Of a stretch of 64,000 bases of DNA, positions 1-11,682 are shown piece after piece. Below the pieces are notes generated by a model. It searched no databases. It saw only the letters and a program-made list of their open reading frames with translations, and was not told where the DNA came from. The stretch is from positions 119,051,062-119,115,061 of the forward strand of contig OW799236.1 of NCBI GenBank assembly GCA_941918925.1. Reading direction: 5' to 3'. The stretch's first letter is position 1. The number at the start of each line of letters is the position of its first letter. The stretch comes from Phyto melanocephala (lineage: Eukaryota; Arthropoda; Insecta; Diptera; Rhinophoridae). A program made the translations under genes and the position numbers.

Positions 1-737
1 TTTTAAAGAGTAAAACAATTTTAATAAACAGTTTTTTCTAAACGAATCTTTTTCCTTGTTTTCGTCTTTACATAAATTCTATTATAAAAGATGTTTTTTT
101 TTAAAACTTTGATGGAGAAAATTTTTGCATTATTGTTTACTTAGATTGTTAGGTTAGGTTGAAAAGAGGGGCACTAAAAGTCCAAACACATGACAAGTAT
201 ACGTCTATTTGACATGTTGTAAGCTCTGAAGGAATAGAGACCATAGTCTTTATCCCGTTAAAATCTTGAGCAGGTACAAAACCAGGATTTTATCTTTGAA
301 AATTTGTCGTCTTAATCGTTTTCAATATTGCCGTAATTTTCTGACATTCATGTTATCTTAAGGCGTTAGCTATTTGCGTGCGAATTTTTCTCCTTCTTGC
401 ATTGCAGGTCTTTTAGAGATTTAAATTAAACGTTCATTAGAGTCTTGTTTATTGATTGGCTATCCGTAAAGATATGAATCGCAGCTTCTGTATCAGCCTT
501 TATCATCTATTTAATGTATCCGATAATAGTCATAATCTCAGCCATAAAAACAGTATTGTTCTCTAGTGGACAGAAGTGATTACCTTTGTTTTGGCTTATG
601 CTATATTAACCCATTCCAGTTCGGTCATCAATCTTAGGTCCTTAGCTTGCATATATTTTCCTTGCATACATCATACTCTGGTATTTTTTATAACGATTTA
701 TTTAATGTTTTCATATCTCGATGGGATTTCGTCACAA

Positions 738-1160
738 TCCAGCAAAAATTTATTTTGTACCGGTAAGCAGTAAGAAAAATCATGCCTACTTATAGCGCAA
801 TATTAGAGCGCATTCGAGGGTGCTATAAATGGATGTTAGAAATTTCTATTAAATATATTTTATTTTTTACAAAATAACTTACTGCAACTTCTCTCGCTTA
901 CGAGGATGCAGGAATGTAAGCGAATGATTACCTCTCTTTACTGTAGTTCTTAAAAAATTTATTGAAAACATATAAAAGAGACATGATATTACTGCATTAG
1001 CCATGTGTGAAAATAGCAAATAATTAGAGCATCAAAGAGCCCTACCAAGTGGGACATCTCATATAAAAATCATGCCTTCCTAAAGCAGGTTCAGAAAGGA
1101 GAGTACATTTGTCTCTCCCTTACAAACCTTCTTCCGGGTATGCAGTAATTTTTGCTGGGA
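738..1160. mobile_element. CCCAGCAAAAAT-ended MITE, copy 1 (decayed)
   Basis: The left end reads tccagcaaaaattta. The right end, read on the minus strand, is tcccagcaaaaatta, so the segment is bounded by short inverted repeats about 420 bp apart. The same ends bound 6048-6484 and 42838-43129. The interior holds 'aaatcatgcc' words and gtaagcg-type words also found in copy 2. No coding potential is visible. The size and lack of an ORF suggest a non-autonomous DNA transposon. No clear target duplication is left here. Confidence 0.45.
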
Positions 1161-3390
1161 AGTAACCTCTGTAATGTTTTCTACTGGTAAGATTTCGGTA
1201 ATTTTTTCGTATTTGGTTTTATGGAGAGTCACTGTCTATTTATGTGAATTTTCATCAAGTTTTATTATTAGGTGTATCACAGGAATACATTTCGTACGAA
1301 AGTAAAATTAAATTTGTTTTTATCTTGTTTAGAAACAGCTTAGCACAAACTGAACCTCTTTTGATTTCTTAAGTGAAACTTTATAGAAATTTCTATTCAC
1401 ATAAAACATCTCTCATTTTTATTATTTTTTTTTTAAATTTGTATATATTGTTGATAGCTTCGTTGTTGAATTTTTTTTTTGTAAATAAAATTGTTAAAAT
1501 TTCTTTCTTCTCTAATGGAAAATGTTTTATACTTTTTTCGCATTTCGGTTTTGAAAAAAATGTTTACTCACTTACCACTAAGTTGTGGGCAACACGATTA
1601 GTTTTCGCTTTTAAGATAAAAATATACACACAGATGCACAATTATTTACTTTTTCACACGCACTTTTAATTTTTAAAAACTAAGCATTTACTTAAATATT
1701 TTCAATCTTTCTTGCAAGTCGAAAGGCTACTTGAAAAAATAAATTATAGGCTGATTAAAAATCTTATAGAAAAAATTTTTTTTGATGCAATTAGACAGTG
1801 AATAAAACTTTACGTTGCAATTTATTTATTGGTGTGGGCATCTTAAAAGGAATATTGCTTCTATTCTGTGTTCTGTTTGAAAGTTAAATTTAAACGAGTA
1901 AAACTAAAAATTCAAAGGTAAAACAAAATGTATAAAAAAAATTGTAATTTATTTGTCAACACAAAAATTTGTAAAATAAATTCATATTAATATAGCAAAA
2001 AAATCAAACACTTACACTGCAAATTACTCTACATTTATTCATATAAAATTCCAAAAATATTTACGTGTATACATCTCTTTATGTTTACATTTGTATATTC
2101 ACACACTCAAACATATAAAAATTCATACTTATTTACATTGTACATGTAAAATATTTACTTAAATATTTGTTTTTTGAAAACCACATATCAACATGTTTTT
2201 GTGTTTGTTAATTTGTTGTTGTTGTTGTTGTTTTTGCTCTCATTTAATGGCATAAACAATAAAAACAAAACAAAACGACAGAGGCAGCATAGAATTCTTT
2301 TTGTTATATATTTCTGATGTTTATTTACGTTTGATATAAAAGAAAAGTGGAGTTTGGGGAAGTAAATATTTTGAGTTTTTTCCTTGCAGTTGAGTTTGTA
2401 TGGTGTTGCTTCCCATAATTGTTTGTGAAAGAAAAATAGGATCCTTGTTGTTGTTTACTTTTATTTCTTACTTTGAGACATGTTGAAACAGGGCTTTTTA
2501 GTATTTCAATTCAGCAGAAAGTTTCAAAATACTACCAGATGAAACATGTTTAAGATGCATAATTCTATACGCTGATACATTTTAGAGTGTTTTCTGTGTT
2601 TTTTTTATACAAATTCTGTGCGACATTTTACTGAAAAATTTTGACACACCCTGTCTTTAAGTATTTTTAGTAATGTTTTCATGTTATTTCTTTTCACTTA
2701 CTGCTATTCATACTTTGGTATTTCTGACGCAAATATGAATGTACGTATGTTTAATTGTTAACAAATGAGTGCAAGAGGGAAAAACTTAAAAATATCAAAA
2801 TATCAAAATGCCAGCAAAAAGTAACAGAAAAAGTAATAATAAGAACATTCGCATTAATTATATTGTGTCATTTTTTACTACAAAAGTATTTATTTTCTTT
2901 ACGTTCTTATATTTACACTTACGCTTCCATTCATATTTACACATATTTGTTGATTAACAAAAAGTATGCGATGAACAATACAGCTCTATACGCATAAAAT
3001 CAAGTATAAGAAAAAACAGAAAACTTTAATAAAACTCTAAATGAAAGAGAATGTGGCAGGACGCAGTAAAGTTATCCAACATGTGCTTTATTTGGTATTT
3101 ATATTTATTTATTTTTCATACATTTAAAAATATCATAATAATGACACCAAATTTGACTTTGTGTTTTATGTGTAGTCCAAAGTTGTGTTAAATAGTAGTA
3201 GCTAATGAAAATATCTAAGATATTTGTCAGATGCAGGGTGGATCCAAAGTCGCAAAGGGGTTTAAAAACTTAATAACTTTCATGTTTAAATATAATTTTA
3301 AAATAAAATAATTAACACCTGGATAATAAATAATGGCGAGACTCACCATTAAATAAACAACCAGAATAATAGAATTTTATTATTAAAATC
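1161..3390. other. AT-rich non-coding DNA
   Basis: Nothing recognisable apart from homopolymer A/T runs and a short (GTT)n tract at about 2214-2232. Open frames at 1373-1669 and 2755-2997 are low-complexity AT-rich translations without any domain I recognise, and I do not call them genes. Confidence 0.6.
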
Positions 3391-3399
3391 AGCGAAAAA

Positions 3400-4190
3400 A
3401 TATTTTTAGGCAAAAAGCATATCGTCGAAATTTTAGATCAGAATTTCGCCCCTTGAAGCAATGATTTGTAGCTTAGCTCATCGTCAGCACCAACATGGTA
3501 CCTTAAAAAATTTGCCTAGAATCAGTCTACTGCGTTTAACTCCCTCTGCGGAAAATATTTAACATGTTGTGTCTGCATTAATAAAATACTGAAATAATGT
3601 AACACAAGACATTCCTTTAAAAGGGCAATTTATGCAATATTTTTTAATTCGCAGATCATCGGCAACATCTAAATTTTGCAGCTCTATTTCAACAATTGAC
3701 TAGACTTTATTTAAAATCTGATTCTATGTGATGAAGATAATTTTTATATGAATGACTTTGTTAATAAAGAGAGCTATATATTCTAAGGCCCCAAAAATTC
3801 AAGAGCCATTACGCCATTAGTTGCGCAATATGATGTGGCAGTACATCTAAAATTTTCATTAGGCCTTACTGCTTTGAAGATGAAGATGTTAGTGCTGCAA
3901 CCGTAAATAAGGAGCGGTATTGGTTTTTGATGAAATATTTATTATGTCCAGCTCTGAAAAATAGACGTAAGATGTGGCTTCAGTAGGATGCCCACACTGC
4001 TGGAGACGCAATGGCACTTTTAAGTCAAACTTTTGAAGAAAAATAATATCTAGAAGTTCGAAAATTTATTGGCCGACGCCTTTGCAAATTTGTCAACACC
4101 TGTATATTGTCTATAAGGTTATTTGACGTAGCGAGAATAAAAATTTTGAAAGATCTAGAAAATACTCCGAAAAATCCATCTTTGCTTAGC
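3400..4190 (+). pseudogene. Tc1/mariner-type transposase relic, copy 1
   Basis: Plus-strand translation with frame changes gives blocks typical of a widespread insect mariner-like transposase. Near 3745 there is FYMNDFVNKESYIF (the 'xHLNGYVNKQNxRIWG' block), and near 3895 ATVNKERYWFLMKYLLCPAL ('TVNGERYxxMxxxxLxPxL'). Near 3970 MWLQ-stop-DAHTAGDAMALLSQTFEE aligns with 'WFQQDGATCHTAxxTxxLLxxxF', which carries the second catalytic aspartate. There are several stops and frameshifts, so the element is dead. The family is Tc1/mariner (DDE/D cut-and-paste transposase). Homologous relics are at 16740-17640 (minus), 41393-42492 and 59180-59990. I could not place the terminal inverted repeats of this copy. 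Confidence 0.65.
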
Positions 4191-4305
4191 TTAAAACGTA
4201 GATATTTAAGTGCCTTTTTCTTTATTTAAATTTTCATTTCGTATATGTTATAGTCTTGAAAAAAAAAATATATATACTTATCTATATATATAAAAGTGAA
4301 ACTCT

Positions 4306-4322
4306 GTGTGTGTGTGTGTGTT
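4306..4322 (+). repeat. (TG)n tract in the Helitron 5' region
   Basis: A run of tg dinucleotides follows aaactctg in this copy. The same site has shorter ctgtctgtgtgtg tracts in the copies at 11311 and 58422. Its length differs between copies. Confidence 0.7.
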
Positions 4323-4413
4323 AGCTATAGACTCCGAAACTGTAAAACCGATCGGGCTCAAACTTTGGCAAGTTGCTGTACACATACCAGGGAGTGTTTA
4401 TGGGTAGAAAAAA

Positions 4414-5160
4414 GTGGGCGGGGCCACGCCCATAAAAATTAGTTATCAGTTTTAGCTACTTTCACTTGACCGATTTTTCTGAAACTTTGCACACATATCG
4501 AGCTGTCATGACTAAATAATTCTGTGATAAGAAAAGTGGGCGGGGTCACGCCCCTAAAAAAGTTTTAATATTGAGGTACTTGCACTGCACCGATTTTTCT
4601 GAAACTTTACACACATACTAAGCTGTCATAATTATATAATTTCGTGATTAGAAAAGTGGGCAGGGCCACGCCCATAAAAATAGGTTATAATTTTGAGGTA
4701 CTTGCACCAAACCGATTTCTCTGAAACTTTGCACATATATCGAGCTGTCATGACTAAATAATTCTGTGATAAGAAAAGTGGGCGGGGCCACGCCCCTAAA
4801 ATAGTTTTAATTTTGAGGTACTTGCACTGCACCGATTTTTCTGAAACTTTACACACATACTAAGCTGTCATAACTATATAATTTCGTGATTAGAAAAGTG
4901 GGCAGTGTCACGCCCATAAAAAATAGGTACCATTTTGAGGTACTTGCACTGGACCGATTATTCTGAAACTTTGCACACATATTGAGCTGTTATGACTTTA
5001 CAATTTCGTGATTAGAAACGTGGGCAGGGCCACGCCCATAAAAAAAATTATAGTTTTGAGGTACTTGCACTGGTCCGATTCTTCTGAAACTTTGCACACA
5101 TATTGAGCTGTTATGACTTTACAATTTCGTGACTAGAAAAATGGGCAATGCCGCGCCCAT
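4414..5160 (+). repeat. 121-bp tandem modules inside the Helitron (7 copies)
   Basis: The GTGGGC core starts at 4414, 4536, 4656, 4778, 4898, 5020 and about 5141, giving spacings of 122, 120, 122, 120, 122 and 121. Each module contains agaaaagtgggcgggg, then ccacgcccataaaaa, then 'ttctgaaactttgcacaca', then 'gagctgtcatgact'. Modules 2 and 4 share 'aaataattctgtgataag', and modules 3 and 5 share 'tatataatttcgtgattag'. The array is therefore an alternating dimer of about 242 bp. Minus-strand ORF 4632-4856 is a shadow of this repeat. Confidence 0.85.
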
Positions 5161-5265
5161 AAAAAAAATTATAATTTTTAGGTTTTTGTACTTGATATTC
5201 AATTAAAATTCAGAATGCATTTCGATTCATTAAGGGGCGTAGCAACGCGCGCCGGGTTTGGCTAG

Positions 5266-6047
5266 TATGTATATAAATGAACAAAATTTTTTTTCAACTG
5301 CTTAATGCGTACATGTCGTGTGTTAGCATTAAAATATTGCTACTGTAAAATATATGTGCTAAGTCATCTGACAAAATTTTTATTAGAGCCTGCTGCTCCT
5401 GGACAACAATCAGTGGCGGTTTAGTGTTAAATAACAATTTTGACAGACATAAAGAATTACATATGGATAAAAATTTAGTCAAATTTAAAATTAAATCTTT
5501 AGTCAGACGTAGTAAGTTAGTTACAAATGCGTTTTATATGGCAGCTTCAATTATTTGAAAAAGTTATATTTCAAATTGAATGAATTACACAGTAAGACTT
5601 TAGTAAAAGAAAAAATTATATTAGGCTACAAGTTTTCTGTAGGCCTTCTTCAAATAAAAATTTTGTTAGAAAAAAATCTCTAAATTCAAATTAAGTTTTT
5701 TAAAAATTTTTTATATGAATTGAAGGAATTATTTTATGAAAAAATTTGACTGGACCTTAACACAACACAGATATATACATCCTTTTTTCATTTCAAAACC
5801 ACAAAATATTTTATGGAAATATTTTTATTTTATGGAAATAAATTATTTGATTAATAATGAAACCATTGGAGCGTCTTTGAACATTGAAGTTTTTTTCTTA
5901 TAACTTTTTAGTACGATTATTGACCAAATAGCCATTTGCATTAAATACACAATTTTTCCAGTTCAATAACTTTAACTGCCTAAATGTGTGACGGTCTTGT
6001 GTGTAAATTACAATTTATATACACGCTTGTGCTTGTTTGTAATGTTA
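5266..6047. other. AT-rich non-coding DNA
   Basis: I see no repeat boundary or coding signal. ORF 5294-5482 (minus) has no recognisable features. Confidence 0.55.
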
Positions 6048-6484
6048 TCCCAGCAAAAATCTTTGTTTTGTCTTAAACAGGTTTGTAAGTAAATGCCATG
6101 GTCTTTTCGCTTACAAAAGGCATGATAGTTGTTTGTCATGTTCCACTTAACAGGATTTCATTTTTAATACAAATTATTTAAAAAAGATTTTGCTATCGTT
6201 CAGTCAAAAGTTTTCACATAAGGATATAATTTTTATGTGCCTGTTGGAACACTGACGTAATGTAAAAGCGTTCCTATTGGCTACTGATTTCAAAATGTCA
6301 GTGGGCTTAATGGCACAATTGCCAGCTCTCTCATAATACACATACACTGCCAAACAGTGGTGATTTTCAGTGTGCTTAACAGTAAAATAATGTGTAAGCA
6401 CTTAACAATTTGATTCTTTCTTCATACATCATTACATTAATGAAGGAAGTATTTAAATATGTGCTTGCTATGTTTTCGCTGGGA
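6048..6484. mobile_element. CCCAGCAAAAAT-ended MITE, copy 2
   Basis: The left end TCCCAGCAAAAAT follows TA (6046-6047). The right end, ttttcgctggga, is followed by TA (6485-6486). This fits a Tc1/mariner-type TA target duplication around a 437-bp element with inverted ends of about 12 bp. The interior is non-coding and includes gtaagtaaatgccatgg and cgcttacaaaaggcatga, words in opposite orientation to each other. ORF 6204-6401 is not supported. Confidence 0.6.
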
Positions 6485-6635
6485 TACATGTAGTTGTTAA
6501 GTAAAGTCCCTTTGGATAATGATGTTCATCTTTTGATTGATTTTTGTGTTTATCTAATCTATGTTTGCTTGTTTATAGTAAACTGAAAATCTCTTTACCA
6601 AAATACTAATAATCAGTTGCATGTTTGCCCATTAT

Positions 6636-6702
6636 ACATACACATACATACACATACATACACATACATACACATACATACACATACATACACATACATA
6701 CA
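6636..6702. repeat. (CACATACATA)n microsatellite, period 10
   Basis: About 6.7 copies of catacacata. Because ten is not a multiple of three, all frames stay open on both strands, which explains the overlapping opposite ORFs at 6606-6908 and 6625-6951. Neither is a gene. Confidence 0.95.
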
Positions 6703-8129
6703 CTAGCCCGAATACAAAACATAAGAAGGAGATTCGATGAAGTACTTTGGTCCATGTTTGATCTTGTTTTTTTTTGTTGCATCTTCGATAATCCACTAAT
6801 TGGAATTAATAATGAAATGTTTGCAATATTTGTGTGTATAAGTATTTTTGTTTTTTTCTTTTTAAATAAAGAAGAAGAAGTACAACAACAAGTATCACAG
6901 TTTATCAAGATTAAAAAAAAAACAAAAAAAACTCATTTCTTTTTTAATTAGCTTAAGTAAACAATGTTTGTGTATGTAAACTACAAGTATTTAAATGTGA
7001 AGGCGGTAATTATCATATTAAATTTGTTTACTTAAAGTCTTTAGTTTATTTTTGGCAATTATCAAACATAAGCTTTATAATAAAAAAAGCAAATAGATTA
7101 AATATTTTCTATAAACAGAACGACTAATGAGATTTTCAAAATAAATAATAAATAAGGATTTATCGAAAATTTTCTATGAATTAAAATTGAAAAAAACCAA
7201 TTGCTTACTAATTAAGGATTAACTGGCAATTTTTATTTAAAAATTTTTAAACAGATTAAATATTCGCAAATAATGAGTTTGTTTTATCATTGGTGATAAT
7301 TGAAATTTGAGTTTTTGAAATAAACATGTTTCCATATAACAAAAGGCCTTACACAAATTGCTAATAAAATATATTGAAAAAAATTTTGTTTGCCAGTTAG
7401 TTAGTAGGAAGTAGATATGTTAACTATTTCTAACCAAAAGGCACAAGACATTAAGTCAAAACGCGCTAGAAAGAGCTAAAATATTATTTGTTACAAATAC
7501 GTTGCGGTAAAAAATAATTATTGATGTTGGTCAAAAATTTCAAATGAATTTTTTTCAAATATTATATTATGAATTTAAAAATAAGAAGAAGAGCGTTTCA
7601 GGTTCGCTCCATAAACTCACCTTTTTTTTTTACTCAAAAACCGCCTTTTGAAACTCATATCAAATAACATGGTGGATTAAGTTCAAGTAAAATTGTAGAA
7701 ATGAGAATGGTAGATTCAATAACAATATTTGTGATAACTACGTTGTACTGTGGAAAGGGTCAAATTTCTGGTACAACTAAATTGTATTACTTTTATTATA
7801 TCTCGGCGCTTTAAGTAATTCAGTTTATTTTTAATTTTTTTTTAAACCTTACCATAGTTTGACACAGGCAAACAAATACAATTGGGGAATCAAAATGCTA
7901 TTAAGTCATATTGTCATAATGTGCTAATATTTTATATTTACTAGTTTAAAAAAAATTGTTTTTATACTTCAAAGAAAAAAGTCCTGAAATTTAAAGATTT
8001 TTGGTTCTATGTTTATTACTTTGTCATTCATACGCTGTTGTCATTGATATGTGTATACATACATATCTGTGATATATGTTTGTTGGTATACCTTAATCCT
8101 ACCTTATTTGTAGTTGCCTAATTCGTATT
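6703..8129. other. AT-rich non-coding DNA
   Basis: Long A/T-rich stretches with homopolymer runs. I see no element ends or coding regions. Confidence 0.55.
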
Positions 8130-8515
8130 TTATAGTCACAAACTGCTTATATCTTCACCTCGTGGTCTTTGACTTGGAAATTTTATTTCTGAGCCATCTT
8201 TATACCCAATGCAGCCCGGCAATTCTTCCTTAGTTGTAAATAAAATTTTACGATCTCTCTCATTAGACCAGTATAAGAATTTGTCTTTTAATATCAATAT
8301 AACTTTGCGTATCGAAAGTCCATCGCCAGAAGAGCCCAATCGGTAAAGTAGGATTTTGAACTGAATTTCTATTAGAAGCTGTTTTTGAACTGTTTAAATC
8401 GATTTTCGTCATATTTGTTACACGCCTTACTGTCACTTATCAGATTTTGGGACCCCAGGTGAACGCTTCTGCGAGTAGTAAGCAAACTAGTATCGTTTAC
8501 TAAAAATATTTCATA
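8130..8515 (-). pseudogene. PIF/Harbinger-type transposase fragment
   Basis: The minus strand encodes, in one open frame at 8339-8136, MGSSGDGLSIRKVILILKD and then LPGCIGYKDGSEIKFPSQRP. These match the harbinger nuclease blocks 'xLGSGxxxSxRxV' and 'xPGCxGxIDGTHIxxxxP'. The DGS aspartate corresponds to the first catalytic Asp of the DDE domain. Going upstream on the same strand (8340-8515), other frames give ILLYRLGSS and DENRFKQF, which look like the N-terminal side of the same family and imply frameshifts. The frame stops shortly after the DGS block, so the rest of the catalytic domain is lost. Function is known from the family only. This copy is dead. A MITE with a Harbinger-like 3-bp target duplication lies about 1 kb away, at 9550-10197. 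Confidence 0.7.
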
Positions 8516-9546
8516 AGCTTGTTCTTCTTCGTCTTTATCACGTACAAAAAGGTTCGTTCAAATTTAAGCAGATGAAAAAACCGGTTATTATTTTCACCAT
8601 TTCGCTCGTTTTTAGCATTTTTAAAAATGTAAAAAAATGCTGATCTTATACGGCCACCTTTTCAATCCGCCTTAGTTTAGTACGAATTAAATTTTTTAAA
8701 ATCTATTTGTTTGTAATAGAAAAATCAACACTAAGTGTTTGATTGTTGTTATTCTTCATGCGTATTTGCTAAATATTAAATTTTTAGTGTCTTCGTTTTA
8801 AAAGAATTAATTTTCCTTATCCCACAAGTCTTAAGACCTGAAGAGTTGTAAAAAGCGAAATTTAAATTTCAGTAAAACGCCCTAATGCACACACTTAGAC
8901 AAATACTAATTAGCATGATAATTATGTAATAAAGCATATTACGAAAACATGCCGACAAATACAGTCATTATTTTTTTGGCATGTTAAATATAAGTAATTA
9001 AATATTTTAACATGTTTCTTCCATTATATTTTTAAGACTGAATTTAAAATGAATTTGCATAAAAAAATTAAACAAGATAAAATTGAGATTCTTTAAGTGA
9101 AAGTAATTATTTTAATTTGCTTTTTTATTATTTAGAATATCTTCCTATTTTTTTCTAACTTAATATATAATAAAACACAATTAAAGTAAATTGGTAAAAA
9201 AAATTTAAATTGTGCAAACAAAAAATATGGTTTGGCTTTAATTTTAATATTAATTTCTTTACAACAACTCATATATCACTTTGTAATTTTTCATCTAGTT
9301 TTGCCTAAAGGGAATTAAAATTATTACTTTCAAATGCGATATAAACAACAACTTTAATGGACCATAATTACGCAGACAACAATAGAATGTAATAAAAAAA
9401 AAATTACAAAACATTGCAACAAATTCTTTTAGTAAATTGCAAAATTATACAAAAATACAAATAATAAAATTGTTAGAAAAAATCATATCTCATACGAAAT
9501 TAATGTTACGGGCACTTATATTTGCAAATGTGTTTATTCAGCTGTA
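8516..9546. other. AT-rich non-coding DNA
   Basis: Nothing recognisable in it. Confidence 0.5.
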
Positions 9547-9549
9547 TAA

Positions 9550-10197
9550 TGCTAGGAGCACAATTGCGACGAACGACGAATTTTTCGCCGCCAATATTCC
9601 TGTATATGAGAATGCGTTATGGCGACGGTCGAATTCGCTGTACGCAGCGAACTCTGCCATAGATTTATTTCTATTTCTTGCGCCGGCGAACGACAAACGA
9701 ATTGATACAAGAAGACCATTTTTATTTAATTTGGTTTTATTTTTTAACTCTTAAGGAAAATAAAGTTAGTTTTTACTCTAATAATTGTTTTAGATTTTAT
9801 TTTAGAACATTAATTGTGTTTTTGCAAAAGCTTAAGTTTTTTAGTGAACTTTTTTTCATATGGTCACACTATTAGCTGTTATACAAACACTAAATTGTTA
9901 TTATTGTTTTCTGCACATACCCAGCACATTCCTTGTAAACGTTTACTTATACGTTTAAAAAGTTTTTACTATGACAGAAATTATGTTTATTATTTTGCTT
10001 AGTTTCACAAAAATTTAAATTCTTTGATTATTTTTGTTCTTTCTTTGCACAAACAGTAAACAATTTTGTCAACTATAAAATATGTAGGTTTTTCGTCGTT
10101 ATTGTGCTCCATACGTCGAATTTACACATCGAATTTTTACTAACGAATTCTTCGTGTTGAGCGAAATTCGTCGTTCGTCGCAATTGTGCGCCTAGCA
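9550..10197. mobile_element. Harbinger-like MITE, 648 bp, 34-bp TIRs, TAA duplication
   Basis: The inverted ends lie at 9550-9583 and 10164-10197. They begin TGCTAGG(A/C)GCACAATTGC, continue with gacgaacgacgaattt, and differ at one position in 34. The flanks are TAA at 9547-9549 and TAA at 10198-10200, a 3-bp duplication of the TWA type used by PIF/Harbinger. Sub-terminal regions carry further cgacgaa/ttcgtcg words (for example 9625-9660 and 10085-10160). The interior is AT-rich. Open frames 9437-9754, 9678-9875, 9814-10002 and 10073-10300 are shadows with no domain. Confidence 0.8.
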
Positions 10198-10200
10198 TAA

Positions 10201-11310
10201 GTGTGTAATGCACACTTATACACGGATAGTAAATAGACAAGAGAATATGTGGTTTATGAACTCTTAAATCATTATGGAGTTTTATTAAGAATTTAGCCAA
10301 GAGTTAAACCGCAGGCTACAAAGTAATAAAAGTGGAGAAATAAGATCTTGAAATCATAAATAATAACGAAAAACATTATTTAAAATTTATTGCACAGCGT
10401 CTGATTGTTATTTATAGGGGTGTCTTGTCTTAACTTATAATATTTGGAATAGTCGTATACTTAGGTCTTGAAACAAAGTAAGAAATATTAATAAAATGCG
10501 TTTTTTTAACTTCATTTGATTAATTTAATTGATTTTCCCTTTAATCGTATAGGTTAACTTGAAATAGTGATTAATTAACTACCAGGGACAGGAAGTTCAC
10601 GGCATAAAAGATTGTGTTTTTGGCGCCTATAGTATGCATTGAAAATCTTAAAATATGCACTACAAATTAAAAATATGTGTTTGTAAAACTTTTTTTACAT
10701 TTTTATTTAAAATTAAAAAAATCGTAACAAAAAAAAATTTACACAACAAAATAAAATATTTCTATACATATTTACATGGAATATTTTAGCTGTAAATGTA
10801 GTCAAGGGTTTAAAATACAGAGCACTAAGTTAAAAGTTTTTTTACAATCTGTCTTTTCGTCCATCTCCTGAATTATATCGTCGCTGTTCTGACGTAATAG
10901 ATTATGTGACAATTAAAAAAAAAATCATTATCGTATTTCGAACCTTCTTTGGTCGTACATCTAACCACGAAACCGTTTAAGAATATCTTGATTAGTTCAA
11001 AATTAAACAAGAGTCGATTTGTGTAAGTTTAAAACTATGAAGCAACAAAATAAAATGTGTTTTTGCTCTCCTGAAAACTTGATGAAAAAAACATATAACA
11101 GAATTTGATAGAGCAGCGACGATATGGATTTTGATAAAATTTTGTGTAGGGATACCTTAATACCTGAATTAATATAAAGGATTCCCTTAATCTTTAATTC
11201 AATACCTCATTTCTAATAAACCGAAAATGCATATGGACCCCAGGATTTTATCAAAAATATTTACTCTGTCAATAAAATAATAGATTTACTCTTTTTATAG
11301 TTTAATGCAA
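10201..11310. other. AT-rich non-coding DNA
   Basis: No element ends or coding regions recognised. Confidence 0.5.
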
Positions 11311-11682
11311 TCTATATATATAAAAGTGAAACTCTGTCTGTCTGTGTGTGTGTTTGCTATCGACTCCGAAAACGTAATGCCGATCGGAGTCAAGCCTTGG
11401 CAAGTTGTTGTACACATTCCAGGAAGTTGTTTCTGGCTGGTAAAAAGTTGTCGGGGCTACTCCCATAAAAATAAGTTATAATTTTTAGATACTTACACTT
11501 GACCGATTTTTTTGAAACTTTGCACACATATTGAGCTGTCGTGACTATACAGTTTCGTCATTAGAAAAGTGGGCAGTGCCACGCCTATAAAAAATTATAA
11601 TTTTTGTTTCTTGCACTTAATATTAATTTAAAATTCGGAATGCATTTTATTTATTAAGGCAACGCGCGCTGGGCTTGGCTAG
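11311..11682 (+). mobile_element. Non-autonomous Helitron, copy 2 (short)
   Basis: It has the same 5' end (TCTATATATATAAAAGTG after A) and 3' end (aacgcgcgctgggcttggctag before T) as copy 1. Only two modules are present, with GTGGGC-equivalent cores at 11447 and 11569, spaced 122 bp. It therefore differs from copy 1 mainly in module number. It is non-coding. Confidence 0.8.

Larger units (their letters stand above)
4281..5265 (+). mobile_element. Non-autonomous Helitron, copy 1 (complete ends)
   Basis: It starts TCTATATATATAAAAGTG after an A and ends ...GCCGGGTTTGGCTAG before a T, the Helitron rule (5' TC, 3' CTRR, insertion between A and T). The last 40 bases hold small GC-rich stems (gcgtagcaacgc; gcc/ggc) where the Helitron terminator hairpin is expected. 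The inside is filled by seven tandem modules of about 121 bp and contains no ORF, so movement would need an autonomous partner. Three other copies occur at 11311-11682, 37366-37623 (minus) and 58422-58905. Helitrons replicate by a rolling-circle mechanism using a Rep/Helicase protein. This copy encodes neither. Confidence 0.8.

Noticed and set aside
4632..4856. Minus-strand frame with an internally repeated MCKVSEKSVQCKYLKI-type peptide
   Set aside because: It is the translation of the 121-bp Helitron modules. Module length changes between 120 and 122, so the frame is not maintained.
6606..6951. Overlapping open frames on both strands with (HTYTYIHI)n / (CVCMCMYVYV)n repeats
   Set aside because: They are translations of a period-10 microsatellite, open in every frame because the repeat has no stop codon. 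No real protein signal.
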